Assembly: GCA_024802545.1 (NCBI GenBank)
Contig: CP103416.1
Location: 496,001-560,000 of the forward strand
Source of the DNA: SAR92 clade bacterium H455
Lineage (GTDB): Bacteria; Pseudomonadota; Gammaproteobacteria; Pseudomonadales; Porticoccaceae
Length of the DNA: 64,000 nucleotides
Direction of reading: 5' to 3'
The position numbers and the translations under genes were made by a program. Of this stretch, positions 26,064-33,699 are shown piece after piece. Below the pieces are notes generated by a model, which worked only from the letters and a program-made list of their open reading frames with translations, was not told the DNA's origin and did not search any database. The stretch's first letter is position 1; the number at the start of each line of letters is the position of its first letter.

Positions 26064-26888
26064 ATGGAAAATAGCATGGTTAAGAGAACCGATTCCGAAT
26101 ATCTGAGTACCCTTGAGCGTGGCTTGCGAGTGATGCGCTCATTTAGCGCGCAGCGCTCTGAAATGACGATTTCGCAAGTTGCTGTCGAGACCGACCTCAA
26201 CCCTGCCGTGGTGCGCCGCTGTCTTCACACTCTGGAGCAGCTCGGTTATATTGCCAAGCGCGATAATCTATTTTCGTTGACCGCTGAAGTGCTGACCTTT
26301 GGTACTCACTATGTCGAATCGGCCCACCTCGAAACCGCTGTGCGGCCCCACCTGCAGCGGGTTCGCGATATGATGGGTGACAGTTCGTCGATGGCGCTGC
26401 TGTCTCGCGGTGAGGTGCTCTACCTGGTGCATGTTTCGACCGATCGCCGGGTGCAGCTCGATGCCAGCGTCGGAACACGCTTTCCGGCCTACAGCACTTC
26501 AATGGGTAAAGTGTTATTGACCGGGTTGTCGCTGGCTGAAATTGATCGTTACTGTCAACGCATTGGTTTTGTACAAACCACTGACAACACCATTACCGAG
26601 CCGTCGCAACTCAAAGACGTGCTGCGTCAGGTGTCGGAGAAGGGCTATGCCACGGCACTGGATGAGTTGGACTACGGTATTGTCTCAGTGGCGCTGCCGA
26701 TAACCGACGAGCTTGGCCGAGTGATTGCCGCCATCAACTGTTCGACCTCGACATCCCGTGTGTCACTGGATGATATGGTGGCAACACGGCTGCCAGTGTT
26801 GCGCGAAGCGGCCGCCGCGATTGGCGCAGAGATTCGCAATAGTCGTGCACTGGCGCGCGCCATGACCATTTCATCAATTCCTGGATAA
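26064..26888 (+). CDS. IclR-family transcriptional regulator
   Basis: One-component regulator of the PcaR/PobR/PcaU type, 274 residues from the ATG at 26064 (MENSMVKRTDSEYL); an ATG at 26076 is also possible. The N-terminal winged helix-turn-helix (YLSTLERGLRVMRSF, then ISQVAVETDLNPAVVRRCLHTLE) precedes the IclR effector-binding domain, which has the typical RVQLDASVGTRFPAYSTSMGKVLL and GYATALDELDYGIVSVALP segments. Such proteins commonly sense aromatic acids and activate or repress nearby catabolic genes. Two IclR-like operator sites lie at 28531-28565, between the two divergent operons next to this gene. Confidence 0.92.
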   Translation: MENSMVKRTDSEYLSTLERGLRVMRSFSAQRSEMTISQVAVETDLNPAVVRRCLHTLEQLGYIAKRDNLFSLTAEVLTFGTHYVESAHLETAVRPHLQRVRDMMGDSSSMALLSRGEVLYLVHVSTDRRVQLDASVGTRFPAYSTSMGKVLLTGLSLAEIDRYCQRIGFVQTTDNTITEPSQLKDVLRQVSEKGYATALDELDYGIVSVALPITDELGRVIAAINCSTSTSRVSLDDMVATRLPVLREAAAAIGAEIRNSRALARAMTISSIPG

Positions 26889-26917
26889 GCAGCGCTTACC
26901 TAATCGCAGACAACGGC

Positions 26918-27706
26918 CTACGCTATAAATGCTTCAATCGCCTGAGCCACCGCTTTGCTGTGGCTCAAGACAGCCATATGACCGGCCCCAGCAATCTCCA
27001 GCGCACGATGCTCGCTGCCACTGGCAACAAACTGCTCAGCCAGTTCGACGCGTGGCGGCGCCTCATACTCACCGTTGATAAATAGCGTCGGGATCTGTTG
27101 CTGTAGCAATTGCGCATAGACATTGCTGGCAAAGTGGAAGTCATGACCGGCCTCGACGCTTAGGTCCCTGGCGCAATAGCTCTGAGTAATATCATGCAAG
27201 TGCGCACTTGCACCATCGTTCATGCCGAGACGACAATAGGGGTGCTGCAACCACTGCCGTCTCAGTTCGCTTAACTCTCCGGCCAGCGCCAGCGACTTAA
27301 AGTAGGGGAGATCAATGGCATGATGATCAATTCTCTCGGCGCTAAAACCATCCATCACACCACCGCAAATAATCAACTTATGCACTAACGATGGTGCGTA
27401 ACTGGCGAACCGCGCAGCAATGCGCGCGCCCTGACTAAAGCCCAGCACATGAAGCTGTTTCACGTCGATTCGTTGGGCCAGTTCGGCGACATCGAGATGC
27501 TCTTGGCTTAAGTCAGGCTGCAGCGGCGAGGCGCCATAACCGCGTCGGTCAAAGCTGTAGACATCGATGTTTTTGTTCAGGGCGTTGCGCAATTGATCAA
27601 AAATGCGTTGATCCTGTGCCCAGCCATGAATGAGCAGTAGCGCTGGACCGGATGAATTTCCCGATCGCTGTAATGTTGGCAGTGTGCCGAGTTGAGAGGG
27701 GCTCAT
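26918..27706 (-). CDS. Alpha/beta hydrolase (Ser nucleophile)
   Basis: A 262-residue esterase, lactonase or thioesterase-like enzyme. HGWAQDQRIFDQL near residue 26 is reminiscent of BioH and 3-oxoadipate enol-lactonase-type proteins; the nucleophile elbow GFSQG is near residue 93 and the catalytic His is in AGAGHMAVLSH. Its ATG overlaps the stop of the citryl-CoA-lyase-like gene (ATGA), so the two form an operon. In the context of the CoA ligase and VOC dioxygenase genes it may hydrolyse a lactone or ring-cleavage product. Confidence 0.82.
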   Translation of the reverse strand: MSPSQLGTLPTLQRSGNSSGPALLLIHGWAQDQRIFDQLRNALNKNIDVYSFDRRGYGASPLQPDLSQEHLDVAELAQRIDVKQLHVLGFSQGARIAARFASYAPSLVHKLIICGGVMDGFSAERIDHHAIDLPYFKSLALAGELSELRRQWLQHPYCRLGMNDGASAHLHDITQSYCARDLSVEAGHDFHFASNVYAQLLQQQIPTLFINGEYEAPPRVELAEQFVASGSEHRALEIAGAGHMAVLSHSKAVAQAIEAFIA

Positions 27707-28473
27707 AGGGCGTCAGGGGTATAGTCCACGGCGTCTTGCGCCCCTTGCCACATAGCGTGCGCAGCGGGATTATTCATCTCTTCGGCAATATGGCCAACCA
27801 GCCCAGCACAGCGTGCGGTGAGCACAATGCCGCGCATCATCTGCGATGGAATACCGGCCTCGGCCAGGACTGCACCAATCGCGGCACTAATATTAGTGAC
27901 CAGTGTTTTACCGGTCTGCTGGCACAGAGTTTGCTCTAGTAGACGCATCAGAGCGAGATATTCACCGCTACTGCCGGAGTTTTCGGCCAGACTTAGTAGG
28001 CGTTCTACTCGCGGATCGGTCTCTTTATGAATTGGGTGACCAAAACCCGGTAAGGGTTTTTTCTGAGTGCGGTGTTGCTGAATAATCGCCACCGCCTCAG
28101 CCTCGGCATCCTCTGCAGCATGCATTTGCTCAAGCAATTGGCCGCAGGCGCTAGAGGTTCCAGCATAGCGATCGCCAACACCGAGCAGCCCAGCGGCGAT
28201 GGCACCCTGGTAGCTCTCTGGCGCGCCGTAATGGGTCAGTCGTGCTGCCACTGCTGAGGGCACTAGCCCGTGCTCCATAATGGTTACCATGACACTATTA
28301 ATTAGTTCAACCTGCACGGGGTTTGGCTGGGTGCCTAAGGATTGGTAAAGGAAGGCGGTCACAAAATCCATTTTGCCGATAAAGTCCGTTACCAGGTTTT
28401 TTCCTCTCACCTCAATCGCATCTGCACTGAAGCCGCAGATGCTGGTTGTACCGCGCGCTGAATTGTCGACCAT
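27703..28473 (-). CDS. Citryl-CoA lyase / citrate-synthase-like protein
   Basis: A short (256 residues) citrate-synthase-fold enzyme that has only the catalytic core, like stand-alone citryl-CoA lyases. The start at 28473 (MVDNSARGTTSICGF) follows GGGGAGA at good spacing; a start 102 bases earlier lacks this. Residues matching the citrate synthase site are MEHGLVPSAVAARL near residue 75 and LPGFGHPIHKETDPR near residue 150, with GLVGHIAEE near the end. It should make or break a carbon-carbon bond between acetyl-CoA-like and oxo-acid-like parts. The promoter region carries two IclR-like palindromes. The natural substrate is not known. Confidence 0.85.
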   Translation of the reverse strand: MVDNSARGTTSICGFSADAIEVRGKNLVTDFIGKMDFVTAFLYQSLGTQPNPVQVELINSVMVTIMEHGLVPSAVAARLTHYGAPESYQGAIAAGLLGVGDRYAGTSSACGQLLEQMHAAEDAEAEAVAIIQQHRTQKKPLPGFGHPIHKETDPRVERLLSLAENSGSSGEYLALMRLLEQTLCQQTGKTLVTNISAAIGAVLAEAGIPSQMMRGIVLTARCAGLVGHIAEEMNNPAAHAMWQGAQDAVDYTPDAL

Positions 28474-28530
28474 TTTATTCTCCCCAATGTGAACCAAATT
28501 TGCGTTCTTAGAATAACACAGGCATAGTGG

Positions 28531-28545
28531 TTTCGTATAACGAAA
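28531..28545. promoter_or_regulatory. IclR-like operator, site 1
   Basis: TTTCG-TATAA-CGAAA, an inverted repeat of the form often found for IclR-family regulators. Centre at 28538, 65 bases before the lyase-like start and 77 before the receptor start. Confidence 0.7.
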
Positions 28546-28548
28546 ACG

Positions 28549-28565
28549 TTTTCGGTATGCGAAAA
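28549..28565. promoter_or_regulatory. IclR-like operator, site 2
   Basis: TTTTCG-GTATG-CGAAAA, a second palindrome with the same five-base spacing. Its centre at 28557 is 19 bases from the centre of site 1, so two dimers could bind on nearly the same face of the helix. The join between sites is itself a 14-base palindrome, CGAAAACGTTTTCG (28541-28554). Confidence 0.7.
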
Positions 28566-28614
28566 CATTCGTCAAAAAATAAAAAAAATATAATAATTAA
28601 ATAGAGGCGTTGTT

Positions 28615-30837
28615 ATGAAGTATTTTTCGCAATCTGTTCTAGCTGCGGCAATCTTAGTTCCAATCTATATCGTGCCGGTGCAAGCCCAGCCAACATTAGA
28701 GGAAATTGTCGTCTCTGCGCGCAAGCGTGCTGAGTCGCTCGAAGATAGTCCGATCTCGGCAACGGCCTTTACCGAAGACGCAATCCGTCAGGCCGGTATC
28801 CAGTCGGCGCAGGATTTCGTCAACCTGACACCAAATGTGACCCTGGTGCAGACCCAGAATGCGGGTAATTCATTCCTTAATATTCGCGGCGTATCTCAGG
28901 CGCGCAACAGTGAAATGAGTGCTGCTGTCTTGATTGATGGCGTGCTGATGTCTAATCCGGCTCAACTTAACCAGCAGCTGTTTGATATTGAGCAAGTTGA
29001 AGTGTTGCGTGGTCCACAGGGTGCGCTCTATGGCCGCAATGCGATTGGTGGCGCCATTACCATCACTACCAAAGCGCCTTCGGACGACGTTGAGGGTGTA
29101 ATAGAAGTGGGTGCAGGTTCCGGCGGTTCCAGCAACCTGCGCGGCTCGATCTCTGGGCCGGTTGGCGATAGCGACAATGTCCACTTTCGCCTGTCGGGCT
29201 CTTATACGGATACCGACGGTCACTTGAAAAATACCTACCTTAACCAGATGGCCGATCCGGCCACAGACCAGTCAATGAGATTCCGTCTCAACTGGGATGT
29301 CAGCGACAGCATGTCGGTTGACTTTAGACTCAGCCATTCGGCTCTCGAAACCCAGGCGCTCTATTTTGTGATCGACGCCGAGGCGGACGACACCGATCTG
29401 GATATTCGAGTCAATAACCCAGGTAACAATGAACGTAATTTCCTCAGCTCGTCTTTAAAAGTGGAGTGGGACACCGACGGTGGCACCTGGACCTCAATTA
29501 CTGCCTATGACGATCTCGACGAAGTGCTATCTGGCGATCAGTTTAGCTTTACTCCCCGCGCCGAGTCCTACTTTAACTACGACGCTTTCGGCCAGTTTAT
29601 CAACAGTCTCACCGGCGACAGCGTCACCGATTTAAGCCAAAATCAGTATCTCGAGGTTGAGTCGCTGTCTCAGGAAATTCGCTACACGTCCCCTGACGAT
29701 CAAGCGCTCAAGTATATTGTTGGCGCCTATGCCATCTCAACGGACCGTTATATTTCCACCGGCAACCAGATTGACCGCGGCTTGGGTGTTTTCGATGTCT
29801 ATAAAGATTTCCGTCCCTCGGTTTTTGTCGATCCCACTAACATATCGCCACAGCTGAATATTCTTGCTGATACGCAGGATAACTTTGCCTGGGCTGTATT
29901 TGGTCAAGTGTCAATGGATTTGAGCGAGACCGTCGAGCTGTCGGCGTCGGTGCGCTATGACCGTGACACCCGCGAAAATACCACGGCGACACCAGAGCTT
30001 TACAACACCTCTGGTCTCGATCTGCAGTTTGGTGACGCGCGCAAAGAGTCTTGGTCAGAAGTGCAGCCTAAATTGACTCTGCGCTGGCAGCCTAAAGAAG
30101 ATACAACCTATTACGCAGACTACAGTCGCGGTTTCAGAAGTGGTGGTTTTAATCAGACCGGCGTAGGCGAAGCTGTGCCAACGGCAGGCGTCTCGGATGT
30201 GTTCGATGCCCAGGTTGCACAAACCTTTGAGGTGGGAGCCAAGTCGTTCTTTATGGATCGTCGCATCAGTGCGTCGCTGGCTCTCTATCGCACTGATTTC
30301 GACAATGCCTACTTCTTCCTCTTTGACCCGGGCACGAGCACCCAGAACCTCGGCACCATCGATGAAGTAACCTACAGCGGATTGGAGCTGGAAGCCAATG
30401 CACTGATCAGTGATAGTCTCAGCGCCTACATTGGCATAGGCATCACCGATTCAGAGATTAATAAGGCGGCCGATCCAAGCCATGTTGGCAATCAAGCGCC
30501 ACTGGTTTCCGAGACCACGATGAACATCGGTGCCACCTATCGCCGCAATACTGGCCTGTTCGGTGGCGCAGCTGACTTTATCGGTCGCTTTGACTATCAG
30601 TACACCGGTGAAACCTGGTGGGAGCCGGGCAATGTCACCAGTCGTAGCCCAGTTACTGTCGTTGATTTCCGTGTTGGCTTTGAAGCGGAAGGCGATTGGT
30701 CACTGATGTTGTGGAGCAAAAATGCCTTTGATGAGGAATACAATACTGAATTCTCTCCAGGTCCTGCGCCCGGTTACAATTTCCTATGGAAAGCACTGCC
30801 CAATCGTTGGGGCGTTGAATTTATGAAGCGTTTTTAA
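28615..30837 (+). CDS. TonB-dependent outer membrane receptor
   Basis: Outer membrane transporter of 740 residues with a signal peptide ending near VQAQ and the plug start LEEIVVSARKRAESLEDSP. Plug hallmarks are NIRGVSQARNSEMSAAVLIDGV and VEVLRGPQGALYGRNAIGGAITI. The C-terminal strand ends WGVEFMKRF with Phe last. It is the first gene of an operon with a VOC dioxygenase, a flavoprotein and a CoA ligase, so it probably imports the compound these enzymes degrade. Two IclR-type palindromes lie 50 to 85 bases upstream. Confidence 0.93.
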   Translation: MKYFSQSVLAAAILVPIYIVPVQAQPTLEEIVVSARKRAESLEDSPISATAFTEDAIRQAGIQSAQDFVNLTPNVTLVQTQNAGNSFLNIRGVSQARNSEMSAAVLIDGVLMSNPAQLNQQLFDIEQVEVLRGPQGALYGRNAIGGAITITTKAPSDDVEGVIEVGAGSGGSSNLRGSISGPVGDSDNVHFRLSGSYTDTDGHLKNTYLNQMADPATDQSMRFRLNWDVSDSMSVDFRLSHSALETQALYFVIDAEADDTDLDIRVNNPGNNERNFLSSSLKVEWDTDGGTWTSITAYDDLDEVLSGDQFSFTPRAESYFNYDAFGQFINSLTGDSVTDLSQNQYLEVESLSQEIRYTSPDDQALKYIVGAYAISTDRYISTGNQIDRGLGVFDVYKDFRPSVFVDPTNISPQLNILADTQDNFAWAVFGQVSMDLSETVELSASVRYDRDTRENTTATPELYNTSGLDLQFGDARKESWSEVQPKLTLRWQPKEDTTYYADYSRGFRSGGFNQTGVGEAVPTAGVSDVFDAQVAQTFEVGAKSFFMDRRISASLALYRTDFDNAYFFLFDPGTSTQNLGTIDEVTYSGLELEANALISDSLSAYIGIGITDSEINKAADPSHVGNQAPLVSETTMNIGATYRRNTGLFGGAADFIGRFDYQYTGETWWEPGNVTSRSPVTVVDFRVGFEAEGDWSLMLWSKNAFDEEYNTEFSPGPAPGYNFLWKALPNRWGVEFMKRF

Positions 30838-30854
30838 GTTAGGGGAAATAATCG

Positions 30855-31397
30855 ATGACTGCTCAATTACAAATAAAAAGTGCGCTGCACCACAATGCAT
30901 ATGTCACCAACGATATGCCAGCGGTGCGCGAATTTTACGAAGAGGTAATCGGCTTCGAGCTCGCTGCCACCTGGTGTGAAAAAGCTGATCTGTTTGGTAA
31001 AGAGCGTGTGTACATGCACTGCTTTTTCGATATTGGCAATGGCGCGGCACTGGCATTCTTCCAGTTCCGCGACGCCGAAGATCACGCTGAGTTTGGACCG
31101 GAATTAGCGCACTCGGCCTTCCGCCATTTAGCCATGGTGGTCGATAAAGAAACTCAGGATGGTATTCGTGATCGTCTGGCGGCAGCAGGTTATACGGCAC
31201 CAGACACCTACATACTCGATCATGGTTACTGCTATTCGCTGTATGTCAAAGATCCTGCAGGGCTGCTGATAGAGTTTACCGTTGACCACGACGATGCTGA
31301 GGCAATCAATGCACAGAAAAAAATTAATGCACACGCCGATCTGGCACGCTGGTTAGGTGGCGATCACAGGCCAAACAATGAAAATTTTCATCGCTAA
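30855..31397 (+). CDS. VOC-family protein, probable extradiol-type dioxygenase
   Basis: A 180-residue vicinal-oxygen-chelate (glyoxalase/dioxygenase) protein. The 2-His-1-carboxylate set is visible: His12/13 (LHHNAYV), His91 (RHLAMVV) and Glu140 (GLLIEFTVD), with a Tyr-Cys-Tyr stretch before the last strand. A single-module VOC protein of this length could be an iron or manganese dioxygenase acting as a dimer, or a glyoxalase-like isomerase. It starts 17 bases after the receptor gene and 9 bases before the flavoprotein gene, in a catabolic operon, which favours a ring-cleaving or quinol-processing role. Confidence 0.82.
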   Translation: MTAQLQIKSALHHNAYVTNDMPAVREFYEEVIGFELAATWCEKADLFGKERVYMHCFFDIGNGAALAFFQFRDAEDHAEFGPELAHSAFRHLAMVVDKETQDGIRDRLAAAGYTAPDTYILDHGYCYSLYVKDPAGLLIEFTVDHDDAEAINAQKKINAHADLARWLGGDHRPNNENFHR

Positions 31398-31406
31398 GGA
31401 AAAATT

Positions 31407-31985
31407 ATGAGAGTAGCAATTGCATATCATTCAGGCTACGGCCACACCGAGCGCCAAGCGCAGGCCGTCGCCGCTGGCGTCAATGCCGTCGAGGGTGTCG
31501 CAGCAGATCTAGTGCCGGTAGAGGATTTGGTCGATGCTGAGTCATCCGCTTGGGCTGCACTGGATAAAGCCGACGCGATTATATTCGGGTCGCCCACCTA
31601 TATGGGTTCAGCCAGTGCCGCTTTTAAAGGGTTTATGGATGCCACCTCATCGCGCTGGATGGAACAGCGCTGGGCTTACAAAATTGCCGCCGGTTTCACT
31701 AACTCCGGTTCGCAAAATGGCGATAAACAAAACACGCTGGTGCAATTTTGCACTCTCGCGGCACAGCACGGCATGGTTTGGGTCAATCTCAATTTGATGC
31801 CCGGCAACAATCATTCTGCGGGATCAAAAGACGATCTCAACCAATTGGGTGCGTCGCTGGGCGCAATGGCGCAATCCAATGTTGATGCCGGCGCCGACAC
31901 AGCGCCAGGCAAGTCGGATCTCGACACCGCCGCAGCTCTGGGCTCGAATGTCGCCAACGCCGTGCTCAGGTGGAACAAACCATAA
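31407..31985 (+). CDS. Flavodoxin-like NAD(P)H:quinone reductase (WrbA-type)
   Basis: A 192-residue flavodoxin-fold protein. The FMN phosphate loop is AYHSGYGHTERQA near residue 6, the isoalloxazine loop GSPTYMGSASAAFKGFMD near 60, and the GFTNSGSQNGDKQNTL segment near 95 is typical of NADPH-dependent FMN reductases of the WrbA/PnpB type, which turn benzoquinones into hydroquinones. Lies between the VOC dioxygenase and the CoA ligase, a setting that suits removal of a quinone formed in a ring-oxidation step. Confidence 0.87.
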   Translation: MRVAIAYHSGYGHTERQAQAVAAGVNAVEGVAADLVPVEDLVDAESSAWAALDKADAIIFGSPTYMGSASAAFKGFMDATSSRWMEQRWAYKIAAGFTNSGSQNGDKQNTLVQFCTLAAQHGMVWVNLNLMPGNNHSAGSKDDLNQLGASLGAMAQSNVDAGADTAPGKSDLDTAAALGSNVANAVLRWNKP

Positions 31986-32021
31986 CACTGCGGTTTTACC
32001 AAACAGCTAAAGGGTAACAAT

Positions 32022-33341
32022 ATGATGTACGACGCTGCCGTGGAAACACGGCCGGTAGAGGAGCAATTTGTCCGCGATAATGAGCTGTTTAAACGCCAGC
32101 TGGACTATTTGTTACACCACTCCGACTTTTACAAAGCCAAGTTGGCCGAGGCTGGAATCACCAGTGCGCGGGATATCAACGGCCTGGAAGATATTGCCAA
32201 GCTACCGTTTACTGAAAAAGACGAAATCCGCGCAACCCAAGCCAGCTGCCCGCCCTATGGTGCACATCTGGCTGTGGACCCCGCTCAATTGCGCCGCGTC
32301 TTTAGCACCAGCGGCACCACTGGTGTGCCCTGCTACCTGGGGTTGACTCAGTCTGACCTGGATATGTATGCGACCAATGTGGCGCGCGGATACACCGCTG
32401 CAGGGTTCAGGCCTGGCCAAGCAGTAGTGGTCGGCTTCAATGCTGGCCCCTTTGTCGCCGGTGGCGTCTATTACGGCTTTGATAAGATTGGCTGCAATGT
32501 GATTCCGGTTGGTACCGGTAACACCGAGCGCATGGTAACGGCGATACAGCGTCTCGGTGCCACGGGTGTAAGCTGTACGCCTTCATATGCTCTGTATTTG
32601 ATTGAATGGTGCCGGGATAATGGCATTGCCCCAGAATCGCTTGGCTTGAAAAATATGATTACTGCCGGCGAGCCTGGTGGTGGCGATCCGATGATTCGAG
32701 GTCAGATTGAATCTGCACTGGGTTGCCGAGTGCGCGAGTCTATGGGTATCGGCGATATTTCCCTGTCGGTGTGGGCCGAAGACGACGACGGCAATGGCAT
32801 GAGCTTTATGGCCAGAGACTTCGTTCATGTGGAGCTGATTGACAGTGACTCTGGACAACCCATTCCATGGGTTGATGGTGCTCAGGGTGAGTTGGTCTAT
32901 ACGGCACTGCAGCGCCAATCGATGCCGTTGCTACGCTTTAGAAGCCGCGATCATGTGGTGGTCAATATGAACGAAAATCCCACTGGTCGAACCGGTCCGC
33001 GAATCAGATGTATTGGCCGCACTGACGATATGTTGATCGTGCGTGGGGTTAACTTCTTTCCGACGGCACTGCGTTCAGTACTGCAAAATCACGGGCAGCA
33101 GGTTTCTGGGATGTTTCAGGTTCAACCTTCCGTCAAAGGTGTCTCGCAACCATCTCCACTGCCTATCTCGATTGAACTAGGGAAGGGCGTCGGCGCACCG
33201 CCAAGCGATCTGGCCGACAGTATCAAGCGCGAGATCAGAGAGCGTTTGTTAGTTTCCTCGGCGATCACAATGGTGAACTATGGCTCCATGCCTCGTGAAA
33301 CCTACAAGTCGAAGCTGGTGGATTACAGCCAGGCAGTCTGA
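32022..33341 (+). CDS. Phenylacetate-CoA ligase-like AMP-forming ligase
   Basis: Adenylate-forming CoA ligase of the PaaK group, 439 residues. The P-loop motif STSGTTG is at 95-101, then GLTQSDLDMYA, and later GEPGGGDPMIRG, RESMGIGDIS and RTDDMLIVRGVNFFP, which resemble PaaK motifs for adenylate and CoA binding; MPRETYKSK supplies a C-terminal lysine. It should activate an aryl or aryl-alkyl carboxylic acid with ATP and CoA. Last gene of the operon; a strong terminator follows. The exact acid is unknown. Confidence 0.88.
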   Translation: MMYDAAVETRPVEEQFVRDNELFKRQLDYLLHHSDFYKAKLAEAGITSARDINGLEDIAKLPFTEKDEIRATQASCPPYGAHLAVDPAQLRRVFSTSGTTGVPCYLGLTQSDLDMYATNVARGYTAAGFRPGQAVVVGFNAGPFVAGGVYYGFDKIGCNVIPVGTGNTERMVTAIQRLGATGVSCTPSYALYLIEWCRDNGIAPESLGLKNMITAGEPGGGDPMIRGQIESALGCRVRESMGIGDISLSVWAEDDDGNGMSFMARDFVHVELIDSDSGQPIPWVDGAQGELVYTALQRQSMPLLRFRSRDHVVVNMNENPTGRTGPRIRCIGRTDDMLIVRGVNFFPTALRSVLQNHGQQVSGMFQVQPSVKGVSQPSPLPISIELGKGVGAPPSDLADSIKREIRERLLVSSAITMVNYGSMPRETYKSKLVDYSQAV

Positions 33342-33372
33342 GTAACAATCGGTTCAGCACTGACCGACCCAT

Positions 33373-33397
33373 GCCCCGCTCTTGCGGGGCTTTTTTT
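33373..33397 (+). terminator. Rho-independent terminator of the IclR-linked operon
   Basis: GCCCCGC, a short loop, GCGGGGC and seven T. It lies 32 bases after the CoA ligase stop. Confidence 0.93.
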
Positions 33398-33699
33398 ATC
33401 CGCGACCTTCGCTCTGATAATGAGGCCCGTCTGATGGTTGGCGCTCATAAAGCTTAGGTAAATAACCGATTGGCTGATAAATAGAGTGCTCCAGTGGCCA
33501 ATAGGCACTGCCTCTTTTCACAGTCCTGAGGTAGAATCCGCGCCGCTTGCTAGGTTCATCTCTGTTGTCGATTAATACGCCGCGCCTGGTGTACAGAATA
33601 AAATCGGCTGTGTCGTTGTTTGATAATCAGCTAAGCTCAACCCATAGGGCAACGAGCCCCGTTGCATCCCAGCTGCCAACCCCAACCCTGTTAAATCCT
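33398..33699. other. Gap before tamA
   Basis: About 300 bases without a supported gene. The tamA frame is open for 51 codons further upstream but looks unlike a protein start, so this part is treated as leader and promoter. Confidence 0.5.
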
